In this document: positions 51,417-58,980 of the stretch, piece after piece
Position numbering within the stretch: the first letter of the stretch is position 1
Layout of the letters: every line of letters begins with the position of its first letter
Assembly (NCBI RefSeq): GCF_009765905.1
Contig: NZ_LMUO01000019.1
Span: forward strand, 110,303 to 174,302
Source: Mucilaginibacter sp. L196
GTDB lineage: Bacteria > Bacteroidota > Bacteroidia > Sphingobacteriales > Sphingobacteriaceae
DNA length: 64,000 bases
Reading direction: 5' to 3'
The notes under the pieces: model-generated
The model's database searches: none
What the model saw: only the letters and a program-made list of their open reading frames with translations
What the model was told of the DNA's origin: nothing
Position numbers and translations under genes: made by a program

Positions 51417-51424
51417 TATATTTG
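51417..51424 (+). promoter_or_regulatory. -7 box (TATATTTG) of the YdeI/DUF1801 gene
   Basis: Exact TAnnTTTG 32 nt before ATG 51457. It lies inside the longer possible reading frame, so the start at 51457 is preferred to 51364. Confidence 0.65.
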
Positions 51425-51456
51425 ATCAACCAATTTGCACCATAACAAAGCGCATC

Positions 51457-52035
51457 ATGAACCCCAAGGTTGATTTTTATTTTAATAAAGCCACAAAGTG
51501 GCAGGAAGAATATGAAAGGTTAAGAATGATCATTCTTGATTGCCAACTCACAGAAGAATTGAAATGGGGATGCCCCTGTTACACCTTCCAGGAAAAAAAC
51601 ATCGTTTTAATACATGGCTTTAAAGAATACTGCGCGCTTCTGTTTTTCAAAGGGGTTTTGTTAAATGATGCCAATGGTATCCTGATTCAACAAACAGAGA
51701 ATGTGCAGGCGGCGCGTCAGATCAGGTTCACTGATCTTCGGGAAATAGTAGAGCTGGAGTCGATTCTCAAGGCCTATATATATGAAGCTATCGAAGTGGA
51801 AAAAGTCGGGTTGAATGTAGAGCTAAAAAAGGTTACAGAATTCACAGTTTCTGCAGAGTTTCAGAATAAACTAAATCACATCCCTGCCTTAAAAACTGCT
51901 TTTGAGGCATTAACACCGGGGCGACAAAGAGCATATCTTCTTCATTTTTCCGCACCCAAACAATCCAAAACCCGGGAATCAAGAGTTGAAAAATACATAC
52001 CGCAAATCCTTAATGGAAAAGGATTAGATGATTAA
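51457..52035 (+). CDS. DUF1801/YdeI (OmdA-associated) family protein
   Basis: The 192-aa protein (start MNPKVDFYFN) begins with a DUF1801-like domain (about 8-115: KWQEEYERLRMIIL, LKWGCPCYTFQ, KEYCALLFFKGVLL) and ends with the YdeI/OmdA segment (ALTPGRQRAYLLHFSAPKQ, SRVEKYIPQILNGKG). Such proteins are small, cytoplasmic and linked to stress resistance in Bacillus; the biochemical role is unknown. Confidence 0.85.
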   Translation: MNPKVDFYFNKATKWQEEYERLRMIILDCQLTEELKWGCPCYTFQEKNIVLIHGFKEYCALLFFKGVLLNDANGILIQQTENVQAARQIRFTDLREIVELESILKAYIYEAIEVEKVGLNVELKKVTEFTVSAEFQNKLNHIPALKTAFEALTPGRQRAYLLHFSAPKQSKTRESRVEKYIPQILNGKGLDD

Positions 52036-52080
52036 GTAAGTAAAAAGTTCCTCTATTGAGAGGGGTAAGGGGTAAATTAA

Positions 52081-52148
52081 TTTGTCATGCTGAGCGGAGC
52101 ATCAGCGTAAACAAGCGGATAGATTCTTCACTACGTTCAGAATGACAA
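52081..52148. repeat. REP-like inverted repeat, family A copy 7 (left arm degraded)
   Basis: The left arm reads TTTGTCATGCTGAGCGGAGC and then diverges; the right arm AGATTCTTCACTACGTTCAG...AATGACAA is complete. It is preceded by a palindromic CTCTATTGAGAGG at about 52050. Confidence 0.7.
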
Positions 52149-52163
52149 GGGGTATAAATAGAG

Positions 52164-52239
52164 TTGTCATGCTGAGGAACGAAGCATCTGTACAGCGTAA
52201 ACCACTTTGCAAATTTTTCGCAATGCTCAGCATGACAAA
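52164..52239. repeat. REP-like inverted repeat, family A copy 8
   Basis: TTGTCATGCTGAGGAACGAA...GCATCTGTA is followed by a diverged right arm ending GCTCAGCATGACAA. It ends 11 nt before the hyperacidic gene. Confidence 0.8.
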
Positions 52240-52249
52240 AGAGAACTAC

Positions 52250-52495
52250 CTAAAAATCATCATCCGGAAAATCATCCTCATCTTCGTCGTCATCATCCGG
52301 GATGTCGTCATCAAGCTCTGCCGCGTGCTCAGCTTCTTTGTCGTCCTGTAGGTCTTCAAAATCTTCGTCCTCAATATCATCCCAACCGGCGTCGGTGTCG
52401 GCATCATCATCCTCAAAATCATCATCATCACCTGGGTTAAGGGCAGTTATTGGCTCAAGTTCAACAGTAGTGGTTTCGTATTCAGTAAATAACAT
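52250..52495 (-). CDS. Hyperacidic 81-aa protein
   Basis: From about residue 22 the protein is almost entirely D and E (DDDDFEDDDADTDAGWDDIED and following), with two or three aromatic residues. No fold is evident. It lies 50 nt downstream of the AI-2E family gene on the same strand, with a small hairpin (CTGATTTTAATCAG) between them. Highly acidic proteins of this size recur in Sphingobacteriaceae; the role (nucleic-acid mimic, ion buffer or chaperone-like) is unknown. Confidence 0.65.
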   Translation of the reverse strand: MLFTEYETTTVELEPITALNPGDDDDFEDDDADTDAGWDDIEDEDFEDLQDDKEAEHAAELDDDIPDDDDEDEDDFPDDDF

Positions 52496-52545
52496 AAAGG
52501 GTAAAATTTGATTCGTTTTCGCTGATTAAAATCAGGCGCAATTTA

Positions 52546-53583
52546 TCATTTATTTATTTCCCTCACATATAATTCATCAACCAAAATTATAATAATTGCC
52601 AGCAGCGGAACGGCCAATATAATACCCAATGCCCCCGACAAAGTACCCATAACCAACTGACTGATCAGCGTAAGCGCGGGTGGCAGGTTGATGATCTTCT
52701 TCTGTATCAGCGGCGTAACAATATTGGCCACAATAGTTTGCGATACAATGTAAATGAGCGCTACAATAATTGCCGTATTAGTGCCAATGGTAAGCGCCAG
52801 TAAAACGCCGGGTATCATCGCAACTAATGATCCTATATTCGGCACTAACTCCAGTATGCCCGTAATCAACCCTAGCACCATGGCCACGGGTATACCCATA
52901 ATACTTAAAGCCACGGTAATCATTACGGTTATCAGTACTATCGATAGCATCATACCCTTCAACCAACCTTTAAGCGACAGGCTTATACGGTTCATAATGT
53001 GTTTGCCTTGCTCTTTTCTTTTTTTAGGGATAAGCAATAGTATGCCATTTTTATAGATTGACGGACTGGCGGTAAAAAATACGCCCAACAGCAAAATGAT
53101 ATACATATCGCCCAAAACCCCGAAGCCGGTACTAAAAAACGCTTGCACCGTGGCCATCGTTTTATCGGAGTTCGTGCTAGAAAAATAATCCAATACCTTT
53201 TGCCCTATAGGGTTCTCGGCTATTTTAGCTTTGGCGGTGTTTACAGTATGGGGGAGGGTATTGCTTAACTCGGCTATTTGTACCTGTATTTTGGTGCCCA
53301 TAAACCACAGCAGCACCCCTAAAATAATAAACGAGGCCACAATAGATATGAGCATGGCCCATTTGCGCTGTAAACGTGTACGCCGTTGTATAATATCGCC
53401 CAAACCATGAAAATATACAGCGATAAGCGAGGCCGCCAGCGCCATCAGCAATACGTTAAAAGCAACCCGGGCAATTAAAATAACACCCACCAGCAAAGCT
53501 ATAATAGCAACCGTATGCCATACCTTTTGAAGGTAGGTCAGCTCTTTTTTGATGATTTCAGTTGTTTTTTTATCGTCGGCCAT
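52546..53583 (-). CDS. AI-2E family transporter
   Basis: The 345-aa membrane protein has about seven to eight transmembrane segments, with the family signature late in the chain (LVPNIGSLVAMIPGVLLAL; the GTLSGALGIILAVPLLAI end). The family includes AI-2 exporter TqsA and sodium/proton antiporters, so AI-2 export is not certain. The start is ATG 53583 (MADDKKTTEI). It is followed by the acidic gene. Confidence 0.88.
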   Translation of the reverse strand: MADDKKTTEIIKKELTYLQKVWHTVAIIALLVGVILIARVAFNVLLMALAASLIAVYFHGLGDIIQRRTRLQRKWAMLISIVASFIILGVLLWFMGTKIQVQIAELSNTLPHTVNTAKAKIAENPIGQKVLDYFSSTNSDKTMATVQAFFSTGFGVLGDMYIILLLGVFFTASPSIYKNGILLLIPKKRKEQGKHIMNRISLSLKGWLKGMMLSIVLITVMITVALSIMGIPVAMVLGLITGILELVPNIGSLVAMIPGVLLALTIGTNTAIIVALIYIVSQTIVANIVTPLIQKKIINLPPALTLISQLVMGTLSGALGIILAVPLLAIIIILVDELYVREINK

Positions 53584-53692
53584 AAATAGCTTGTAGGTTA
53601 TTATGGTAATGCAATAAAACAGCAATTGTTTTTGTAGGCGATGATTTGCTTAAATTTGGGCGATAAGCATTTGATAATTAAAATATTCTTCC

Positions 53693-53700
53693 TACATTTG
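53693..53700 (+). promoter_or_regulatory. -7 box (TACATTTG) of the rpsF operon
   Basis: Exact TAnnTTTG with TTTG at 53670-53673 about 19 nt upstream, a good -33/-7 pair. Confidence 0.75.
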
Positions 53701-53743
53701 CAGCCCCGATATAGTGGGTAAATATTTAAAAATCAATTTAATA

Positions 53744-54112
53744 ATGCAACAGTACGAAATCGTGATCGTTCTAACCCCGTTGCTTTCAGAAGAGATTGCT
53801 AAAGAGGCTTACGCTAAATACAGCAAAACTCTAACTGATGGCGGAGCCGAAATTGTCCAGGAGGATAATTGGGGTTTGAGAAAATTAGCGTACCCAATTC
53901 AAAAGAAAACAACTGGGTACTATCACTTAACTGAATTTAAGGCTCCGGGTGAATTAATTAACAAGTTGGAGATTGAGTTAAGGCGCGATGAGCGTGTTTT
54001 ACGTTTCCTGACTATTGCTTTGGATAAACATGCCATCGCTTACAATGACAAAAAACGCAGCGGTGCTTTTAACAAAAAACCTGCAGCTAAAACAGAGGAG
54101 GCAGCAAGATAA
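53744..54112 (+). CDS. rpsF: Ribosomal protein bS6
   Basis: The 122-aa protein starts at ATG 53744 (MQQYEIVIVLTPLLSE) rather than the in-frame ATG at 53714. It has the ferredoxin-like fold with IVQEDNWGLRKLAYPI, and an extended basic C-terminus. It pairs with bS18 on the platform; with bS21 it helps hide the anti-Shine-Dalgarno sequence in Bacteroidota. It overlaps rpsR by TAATG. Confidence 0.95.
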   Translation: MQQYEIVIVLTPLLSEEIAKEAYAKYSKTLTDGGAEIVQEDNWGLRKLAYPIQKKTTGYYHLTEFKAPGELINKLEIELRRDERVLRFLTIALDKHAIAYNDKKRSGAFNKKPAAKTEEAAR

Positions 54113-54375
54113 TGGCAAACGATCAAATTAAATACGTTACCGCTCCAAAAGTGGAGGATAACCGTAAAAAATACTGCCGTTTCAAAAAGAATGGTATTAA
54201 GTATATCGATTACAAAGACGCTAACTTTTTATTAAAGTTTATTAACGATCAGGGTAAAGTTTTACCTCGCCGTTTAACAGGTACTTCATTAAAATTCCAG
54301 CGTAAAGTGGCTCAGGCAGTTAAACGTGCCCGTCACATTGGTTTATTGCCTTACGTTACAGATTCATTAAAATAA
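54112..54375 (+). CDS. rpsR: Ribosomal protein bS18
   Basis: The 87-aa protein has the CRFKKNGIKYIDYKD segment and ends with HIGLLPYVTD. It pairs with bS6. GAGGAGG lies 10 nt before the start, inside rpsF. It is 14 nt before rplI. Confidence 0.95.
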   Translation: MANDQIKYVTAPKVEDNRKKYCRFKKNGIKYIDYKDANFLLKFINDQGKVLPRRLTGTSLKFQRKVAQAVKRARHIGLLPYVTDSLK

Positions 54376-54389
54376 TAGGAGATCAAGAA

Positions 54390-54833
54390 ATGGATGTTAT
54401 TTTAAAACAAGATGTAAAAAACCTGGGTGATAAAGACGACGTAGTAAGCGTTAAACCAGGTTATGGCCGTAACTACCTTTTACCTAAAGGCTACGCCATA
54501 TTGGCCACTGTAAGTGCCCGCAAAGTTTTAGCTGAAAACCTTAAACAGGCTCAGTTTAAACAAGAAAAAATACGTAAAGATGCTGACGCGATAGCTGCCC
54601 GTTTGGAAGGTGTTAAACTTACCATTGGTGCTAAAGCCGGCGAAAGCGGTAAAATATTCGGTGCTATCAACACTATTCAGCTTGCTGATGCTTTGAAAAA
54701 AGAAGGTTTTGAAGTTGACCGTCGCCGTATTACTTTTGATACAGAACCTAAATTTGTTGGCGAATACGTTGCAAATGTAAATCTGCACAAAGAAGTAAAA
54801 GTACGCGTACCGTTTGAAGTAGTAGCTGAATAA
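54390..54833 (+). CDS. rplI: Ribosomal protein bL9
   Basis: The 147-aa 50S protein has the N-terminal DVKNLGDKDDVVSVKPGYGRNYLLPKGYA motif (shown by LGDKDDVVSVKPGYGRNYL), a connecting helix and a C-terminal domain. TAGGAGATC precedes the start. Confidence 0.96.
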   Translation: MDVILKQDVKNLGDKDDVVSVKPGYGRNYLLPKGYAILATVSARKVLAENLKQAQFKQEKIRKDADAIAARLEGVKLTIGAKAGESGKIFGAINTIQLADALKKEGFEVDRRRITFDTEPKFVGEYVANVNLHKEVKVRVPFEVVAE

Positions 54834-54860
54834 GCTTCTTACTTCTTACCATAAAATTTA

Positions 54861-54893
54861 AAAGGTGTTTAGCGAAAGCTAAACACCTTTTTT
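54861..54893 (+). terminator. Terminator of the rpsF-rpsR-rplI operon
   Basis: AAAGGTGTTTAGC (54861-54873) pairs with GCTAAACACCTTT (54878-54890), followed by T. The right arm with flanks (54876-54896) is repeated at 55515-55535. Confidence 0.9.
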
Positions 54894-54953
54894 GTTGATA
54901 CTATCGCCGTTAATATTCGCTTTGTATATATTTACTTCACCAAACTATCTCAC

Positions 54954-55505
54954 ATGTTTAAGCAATTTTATGATGATTTAACTTACTTACCCAGGGCTAA
55001 GTTTAGCGCTAAGTATACTGTCCCGTTTATTGTTTGCTTTTTGGGTATTGTATTGATTGGTCAACTGCTTAGTATGTTTGTAACCGTAGACCAACTCGAT
55101 AAAGTGTCGGGTAATATAGTTAATGTTGAAACGAACATTATTGGGTACACCCATCATAGATTTGATGCGCATGACAGCCCTAATTATGCATTAGTCATTA
55201 CCCTCGACAATATGCAGAGTTATAAGATACAGGAGGAAAAGACCCGATTCAGGCTAGGCTCAATCCTAAAGAACGGCGATTACGTGAGCATCTATTACCC
55301 AACAACCATGTTGAAAATATTGAGTGCAGGTTTAGCACGCGATGTTTCACAGGTAGAAAGAGGCAATGAAGTTTTATATAGTTGGAAAGATCAACAAAAC
55401 GAAGAGTGGTTTATTGTTGGCTTTTTGATTGTGGCTATCAGTTTCTTCTATTGGTCGATAAAATATTTTCGTAACTATGTGCCTAAGTCAAAGTTTAATA
55501 ATTAA
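54954..55505 (+). CDS. Unknown membrane protein
   Basis: The 183-aa protein has two transmembrane helices (about residues 24-45 and 153-170) around an extracytoplasmic, beta-rich domain of about 100 residues (NIVNVETNIIGYTHHRFD; VITLDNMQSYKIQEE; NGDYVSIYYPT), the layout of DUF3592-like proteins, though I cannot assign it with certainty. The gene sits exactly inside the segment between the rplI terminator arm and its duplicate, so it may be an inserted cassette. Confidence 0.6.
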   Translation: MFKQFYDDLTYLPRAKFSAKYTVPFIVCFLGIVLIGQLLSMFVTVDQLDKVSGNIVNVETNIIGYTHHRFDAHDSPNYALVITLDNMQSYKIQEEKTRFRLGSILKNGDYVSIYYPTTMLKILSAGLARDVSQVERGNEVLYSWKDQQNEEWFIVGFLIVAISFFYWSIKYFRNYVPKSKFNN

Positions 55506-55514
55506 TCAATTATT

Positions 55515-55535
55515 AAGCTAAACACCTTTTTTGTT
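55515..55535. repeat. Duplicate of the rplI terminator right arm
   Basis: AAGCTAAACACCTTTTTTGT plus T here is identical to 54876-54896. No left arm is nearby, so it is not a terminator by itself. Confidence 0.8.
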
Positions 55536-55546
55536 AATTTCACCCC

Positions 55547-56722
55547 GTGATTAACCCGCCCCGATCCCCAAAAACTATCCGTATTGCTACAGCCGGGTTT
55601 TTCTTTATATCGGGGTTTGGTTATACTACCTGGGCATCCCGCATCCCATCCATCCAACGCGATCTGCATTTAAACGAGGCGCAATTAGGTACAGCCTTAT
55701 TTGCTTTGCCTGTTGGTTTATTAGCTACCATGCCTTTAACCGCTCGCTTGCTTCGTGCATATAGCAGTAGCCGAATTATGTTGTTTGGCGCTTTGCTGTT
55801 TAACCTTATGCTGGGTCTACTGGGCTATGCTGTGCATTATTGGGAGTTCATATTAGTGCTGCTTTGTTTCGGTTCATCACGCAACCTGCTTAATTTATCT
55901 ATGAACACCGAAGGCGTGAGCGTACAAGGGCTATATAAAAAATCAATCATAACCACCTTTCACGCAATCTGGAGCTGCGCGGGTTTTGCAGGGGCAGCTT
56001 TGGGGTATTTAATGGTGGCTAACCATGTATTGCCGGTTTGGCATTTGCTATCGGTTAGTACAACCTTGGTGGTATTATCTATCTGCTTCGCGCCCTTTAC
56101 CCTGCAACAACAACCTCAGCAATTAGAAAAAAAGCCCTTATTCTCGTTACCGGATAAAACACTGATCAACCTGTCACTTATCTGCTTCTCCTCCATGGCC
56201 TGCGAAAACATTATGTACGATTGGAGCGGTATCTATATGGACAAAGCCGTACACTCCACCCACGCCACCGCAACTGCGGCATTCGTCGTTTTCATGACTA
56301 CCCTGACTGCTTCCCGCTTTGCTGGCGATAAAATAGTGGGTCGTTATGGCGTAAAATTGTTAATGCAGTGCAGCGGGGTGTTTATTGTGACTGGTTTTTT
56401 GCTGGCGGTTCTTTTCCCTTATGTACCTACAACAATTATTGGTTTTGGGTTGGTGGGGATAGGGACATCCTGTATAGTGCCACTATGTTTTAGTGAAGCA
56501 GGTAAATCAACAACAATGGCCAAAGGCCCTGCTATAGCAGCGGTATCAACAGTAGGGTATTTTGGTTTTTTGGTAGTGCCACCCATGGTTGGTTTTGTGG
56601 CCCAGGCATTAAACCTGCGCTGGTCGTTCGCGGTTATCACCACGCTTGGCGCTTTAATTGTTTGGATGGCATCTAAAATAAAAAGTACAGTAGTTAAGTC
56701 ATCAATCCAGCCGCCTATTTAA
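55547..56722 (+). CDS. MFS permease
   Basis: The 391-aa major facilitator has about 12 hydrophobic segments. The beginning GFFFISGFGYTTWASRIPSIQRDL resembles small MFS proteins related to YbjJ (inner membrane), of unknown substrate. The start is GTG 55547; no ATG fits. The C-terminus overlaps the convergent gene at 56715 by 8 nt. Confidence 0.85.
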   Translation: MINPPRSPKTIRIATAGFFFISGFGYTTWASRIPSIQRDLHLNEAQLGTALFALPVGLLATMPLTARLLRAYSSSRIMLFGALLFNLMLGLLGYAVHYWEFILVLLCFGSSRNLLNLSMNTEGVSVQGLYKKSIITTFHAIWSCAGFAGAALGYLMVANHVLPVWHLLSVSTTLVVLSICFAPFTLQQQPQQLEKKPLFSLPDKTLINLSLICFSSMACENIMYDWSGIYMDKAVHSTHATATAAFVVFMTTLTASRFAGDKIVGRYGVKLLMQCSGVFIVTGFLLAVLFPYVPTTIIGFGLVGIGTSCIVPLCFSEAGKSTTMAKGPAIAAVSTVGYFGFLVVPPMVGFVAQALNLRWSFAVITTLGALIVWMASKIKSTVVKSSIQPPI

Positions 56723-57068
56723 ACTGGATCTGGTCTTCATGATAGATCAGTACTTCCGGGTGATTTTTGTACATCGATGTATCGCCGGTTACGCAAATGT
56801 GTTTACCTTTTAAATCATCATAATTTAGCTGTATTTCCTTGCCGCTAACCACCACCGTAAACCGTTGGTTAGGATAATCAGCACCCATATTCAGCATAGT
56901 AACGGTGTCGCTTAGTATCTTAAAGGAATAAACCGTTTCGCACATCGTTATTTTCTTACCCACATGTTTTACAAACTGGTTAACATTGTATTGTTCGGGC
57001 TTTTGCTGCGCCTGAGTTTTAAACGAGGATGCAGCTATGATGACCCCAAAAAGTAAAAGCTTTTTCAT
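56715..57068 (-). CDS. Exported OB-fold-like protein
   Basis: The 117-aa protein has a signal peptide (1-20, ending KTQA-QQ). A domain of about 95 residues shows the pattern VKHVGKKITMCETVYS ... KGKHICVTGDTSMYKNHPEVLIYHEDQIQ, which looks like an OB fold of the tRNA_anti-like type. Its role outside the cell is unknown. It is convergent with, and overlaps, the MFS gene. Confidence 0.65.
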   Translation of the reverse strand: MKKLLLFGVIIAASSFKTQAQQKPEQYNVNQFVKHVGKKITMCETVYSFKILSDTVTMLNMGADYPNQRFTVVVSGKEIQLNYDDLKGKHICVTGDTSMYKNHPEVLIYHEDQIQFK

Positions 57069-57163
57069 GTGGTTGTGATGATTTGTATCTAATAACGTGC
57101 ATTAATGTCATTTGTTTAATATGCTTATTTATAAGCCACTTAATTATTAATTTAGCCGGGTAA

Positions 57164-58018
57164 ATGAAAGACATCCCCGTACATCAACTAAAAGATAGGA
57201 TAGACTCAGGCCTAGAGATCAGGCATTTCTTCCCGGGTGATGTCACTAAGGATGAAGCTGAAATATTAGGCGCTCATCGCGATGATCATTATATCTTCTT
57301 CCTGATCGAAAACGGTGCTGCGTCGTTAATGATCGACTTTCATGAACTGAGCTTGCAGCCATCATCCATTTATTATATTTTACCGGGGCAGGTACACCAC
57401 CGCATACACGCCCAGCAAACAGAAGGCTGGTTTTTGGCGGTAGATACCCTGTTGGTGCCGCCTGATTACCGCGATATTTTTGAAAATCAATTGTTGCTGC
57501 AACAGCCATTTGCTTTATCCGATAGGCTGATGACCCAATGCCGCAGCCTGCTTTGTGTGCTCGATCAAAAACATCACGAAGACGAACAAATACCTTTTAA
57601 CCTGTCGGTTGTTCACTCTTTACTGCAATCATTTTTAGGGATAGCTGCCAGCGGATTTACTACCTTAACCAATCCGCATAACCATATATCTCGTCCTGCA
57701 CAGCTCTCACAGGAGTTTAAAAAATTGCTCGTAACCAACGTACGGGCTCTAAAAAGTCCCTCCATTTACGCATCGCGACTAAATGTTTCCGAATCTTATT
57801 TGAATGAGTCGCTTAAAAAAGTTACAGGCTTCTCCGTAAGTTACTGGATACAACACGAAGTGGTGCTCGAGGCTAAGCGCATGTTGTACTATACATCGCT
57901 ATCGGTAAAGCAGATCGCCCACCAGTTGGGTTATGAAGATCACGCTTATTTTTCACGTTTATTCAAAAAATTCACAGATACCACGCCACTTACATTTCGT
58001 GGGTGTTACCGTAAATAG
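57164..58018 (+). CDS. AraC family transcriptional regulator
   Basis: The 284-aa protein has an N-terminal cupin-like sensor (about 20-110: YYILPGQVHHRIHAQQ) and a C-terminal double HTH (about 185-284: SPSIYASRLNVSESYLNES, VKQIAHQLGYEDHAYFSRLFKKF). It is 77 nt upstream of a siderophore-interacting-like flavoprotein, which it may control. Confidence 0.9.
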   Translation: MKDIPVHQLKDRIDSGLEIRHFFPGDVTKDEAEILGAHRDDHYIFFLIENGAASLMIDFHELSLQPSSIYYILPGQVHHRIHAQQTEGWFLAVDTLLVPPDYRDIFENQLLLQQPFALSDRLMTQCRSLLCVLDQKHHEDEQIPFNLSVVHSLLQSFLGIAASGFTTLTNPHNHISRPAQLSQEFKKLLVTNVRALKSPSIYASRLNVSESYLNESLKKVTGFSVSYWIQHEVVLEAKRMLYYTSLSVKQIAHQLGYEDHAYFSRLFKKFTDTTPLTFRGCYRK

Positions 58019-58066
58019 TCCAATACTTACCCCGAAGTTGCCATTTTTATTCAGCCATTTGTGCCG

Positions 58067-58074
58067 TTACTTTG
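58067..58074 (+). promoter_or_regulatory. Possible -7 box (TTACTTTG)
   Basis: The GTTACTTTGTA sequence (58066-58076) is identical to that before the acyl-CoA dehydrogenase gene and lies about 20 nt before the ATG of the flavoprotein gene. Confidence 0.4.
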
Positions 58075-58095
58075 TACTGTTAAAACACTACCATA

Positions 58096-58809
58096 ATGGA
58101 AACATTTACCTTAGATAGATTAAAAAGAAAGGCCGAAAAATTATTCGAACCTTCACAAATGCAAACCGGCCGTGTGCTGGAAGTACGCTACTGGCAGCTA
58201 TCTACCCTGATCGAGATCGACCTGCACTTGCCTTTTGCCGATATGCAGCAATGGACCGAAATTCCTTATATTAAATTCAAAGTAGCATCTTTTACTTACC
58301 GCGATTATACTCCATCCGGCTGGGATGCCGAAACCTGTACCTGCACCATATTTATTGATGCCGCGCACAACGGCCCCGGCAGTAACTGGGCAAAACAATT
58401 AAAAAAGGACGATACAGTAAGCTATTTTAAAATAGGCACCACCCACCAGGTAGCCGAAAGTACCTCGGCAGTTATTGCTTTAGGCGATGAAAGCAGCCTG
58501 GGCCACATGCTGGCTTTGCAGCAAATGGTAATGCCTGCCGCGCGCTTTTCAGGAGCTGTAGTTATGGGTAACGACGATCACCGCAGCCAGTTTAGCGAGT
58601 TCTTCCGCTCACCGCTGCAAACCGTTAAGCGTGATGATGCTTATGGCCACCATAGTTTAATTCAGTGGGTAATCGGCCAGCAATACACTTTGGAGAATAC
58701 CGTATTTTACCTAACCGGCAATAACATCATGGTAAGCCAGATGAAAAAACTGTTAAAGCTACAGGGTTATAATTCCTGCCAAATAAATGCTAAAGGTTTC
58801 TGGTCGTGA
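58096..58809 (+). CDS. Siderophore-interacting protein-like FAD/NAD(P)H reductase
   Basis: The 237-aa protein resembles the ViuB/SIP family: a FAD-binding beta-barrel with YRDYTPSGWD (in place of the usual RxYT), a long DAAHNGPGSNWA segment, and a NAD(P)-binding part with ALGDESSLGHMLAL. Such enzymes reduce ferric siderophores. Conservation is moderate. The likely regulator is the AraC gene just upstream. Confidence 0.75.
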   Translation: METFTLDRLKRKAEKLFEPSQMQTGRVLEVRYWQLSTLIEIDLHLPFADMQQWTEIPYIKFKVASFTYRDYTPSGWDAETCTCTIFIDAAHNGPGSNWAKQLKKDDTVSYFKIGTTHQVAESTSAVIALGDESSLGHMLALQQMVMPAARFSGAVVMGNDDHRSQFSEFFRSPLQTVKRDDAYGHHSLIQWVIGQQYTLENTVFYLTGNNIMVSQMKKLLKLQGYNSCQINAKGFWS

Positions 58810-58813
58810 TATT

Positions 58814-58868
58814 AATTCCTTTAAGCGTTGACGCTTAAAGGAATTAAGTCCAAGTGTTGACGCTTGGA
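58814..58868. repeat. Palindromes with GTTGAC core (family D)
   Basis: AATTCCTTTAAGCGT-TG-ACGCTTAAAGGAATT (58814-58845; 15-bp arms) and TCCAAGTGT-TG-ACGCTTGGA (58849-58868) follow the flavoprotein stop and can end its transcript. Confidence 0.75.
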
Positions 58869-58887
58869 TTAGCAATATATTACGCCC

Positions 58888-58940
58888 GGTCAAGTGTCCA
58901 CACTTAACCGAAATGGTTTTTAAGCGTCCACGCTTAAAAA
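58888..58940. repeat. Bipartite palindrome, family D copy 2
   Basis: GGTCAAGTGTCCACACTTAACC (arms 58888-58897 and 58900-58909) is followed by TTTTTAAGCGTCCACGCTTAAAAA (58917-58940; arms of 11 bp). It has the same order of halves as 6799-6850 and 63621-63674. Confidence 0.75.
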
Positions 58941-58980
58941 AATTCTCAATGAAAAGCCGCTAAAGTTTCAGGTCTAAGGA

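Larger units (their letters stand above)
51006..51456. other. Repeat-dense interval after the radical SAM gene
   Basis: No gene is seen. From left to right: CCCCCTCTCGAGAGG-type palindrome (51009-51025), REP-like copies 5 (51084-51175) and 6 (51196-51272), the hairpin GCCCTCT...AGAGGGC (51303-51333), a family C fragment (51343-51370) and the YdeI promoter. Confidence 0.65.

Noticed and set aside
51364..51456. Longer N-terminus for the DUF1801/YdeI gene
   Set aside because: The region includes a repeat fragment and the -7 box at 51417, so it is upstream DNA rather than coding sequence.
52207..52511. Ser/Ser- and His/Pro-rich frames opposite the acidic gene
   Set aside because: They are antisense images of GAT/GAC/GAA codon runs of the hyperacidic gene.
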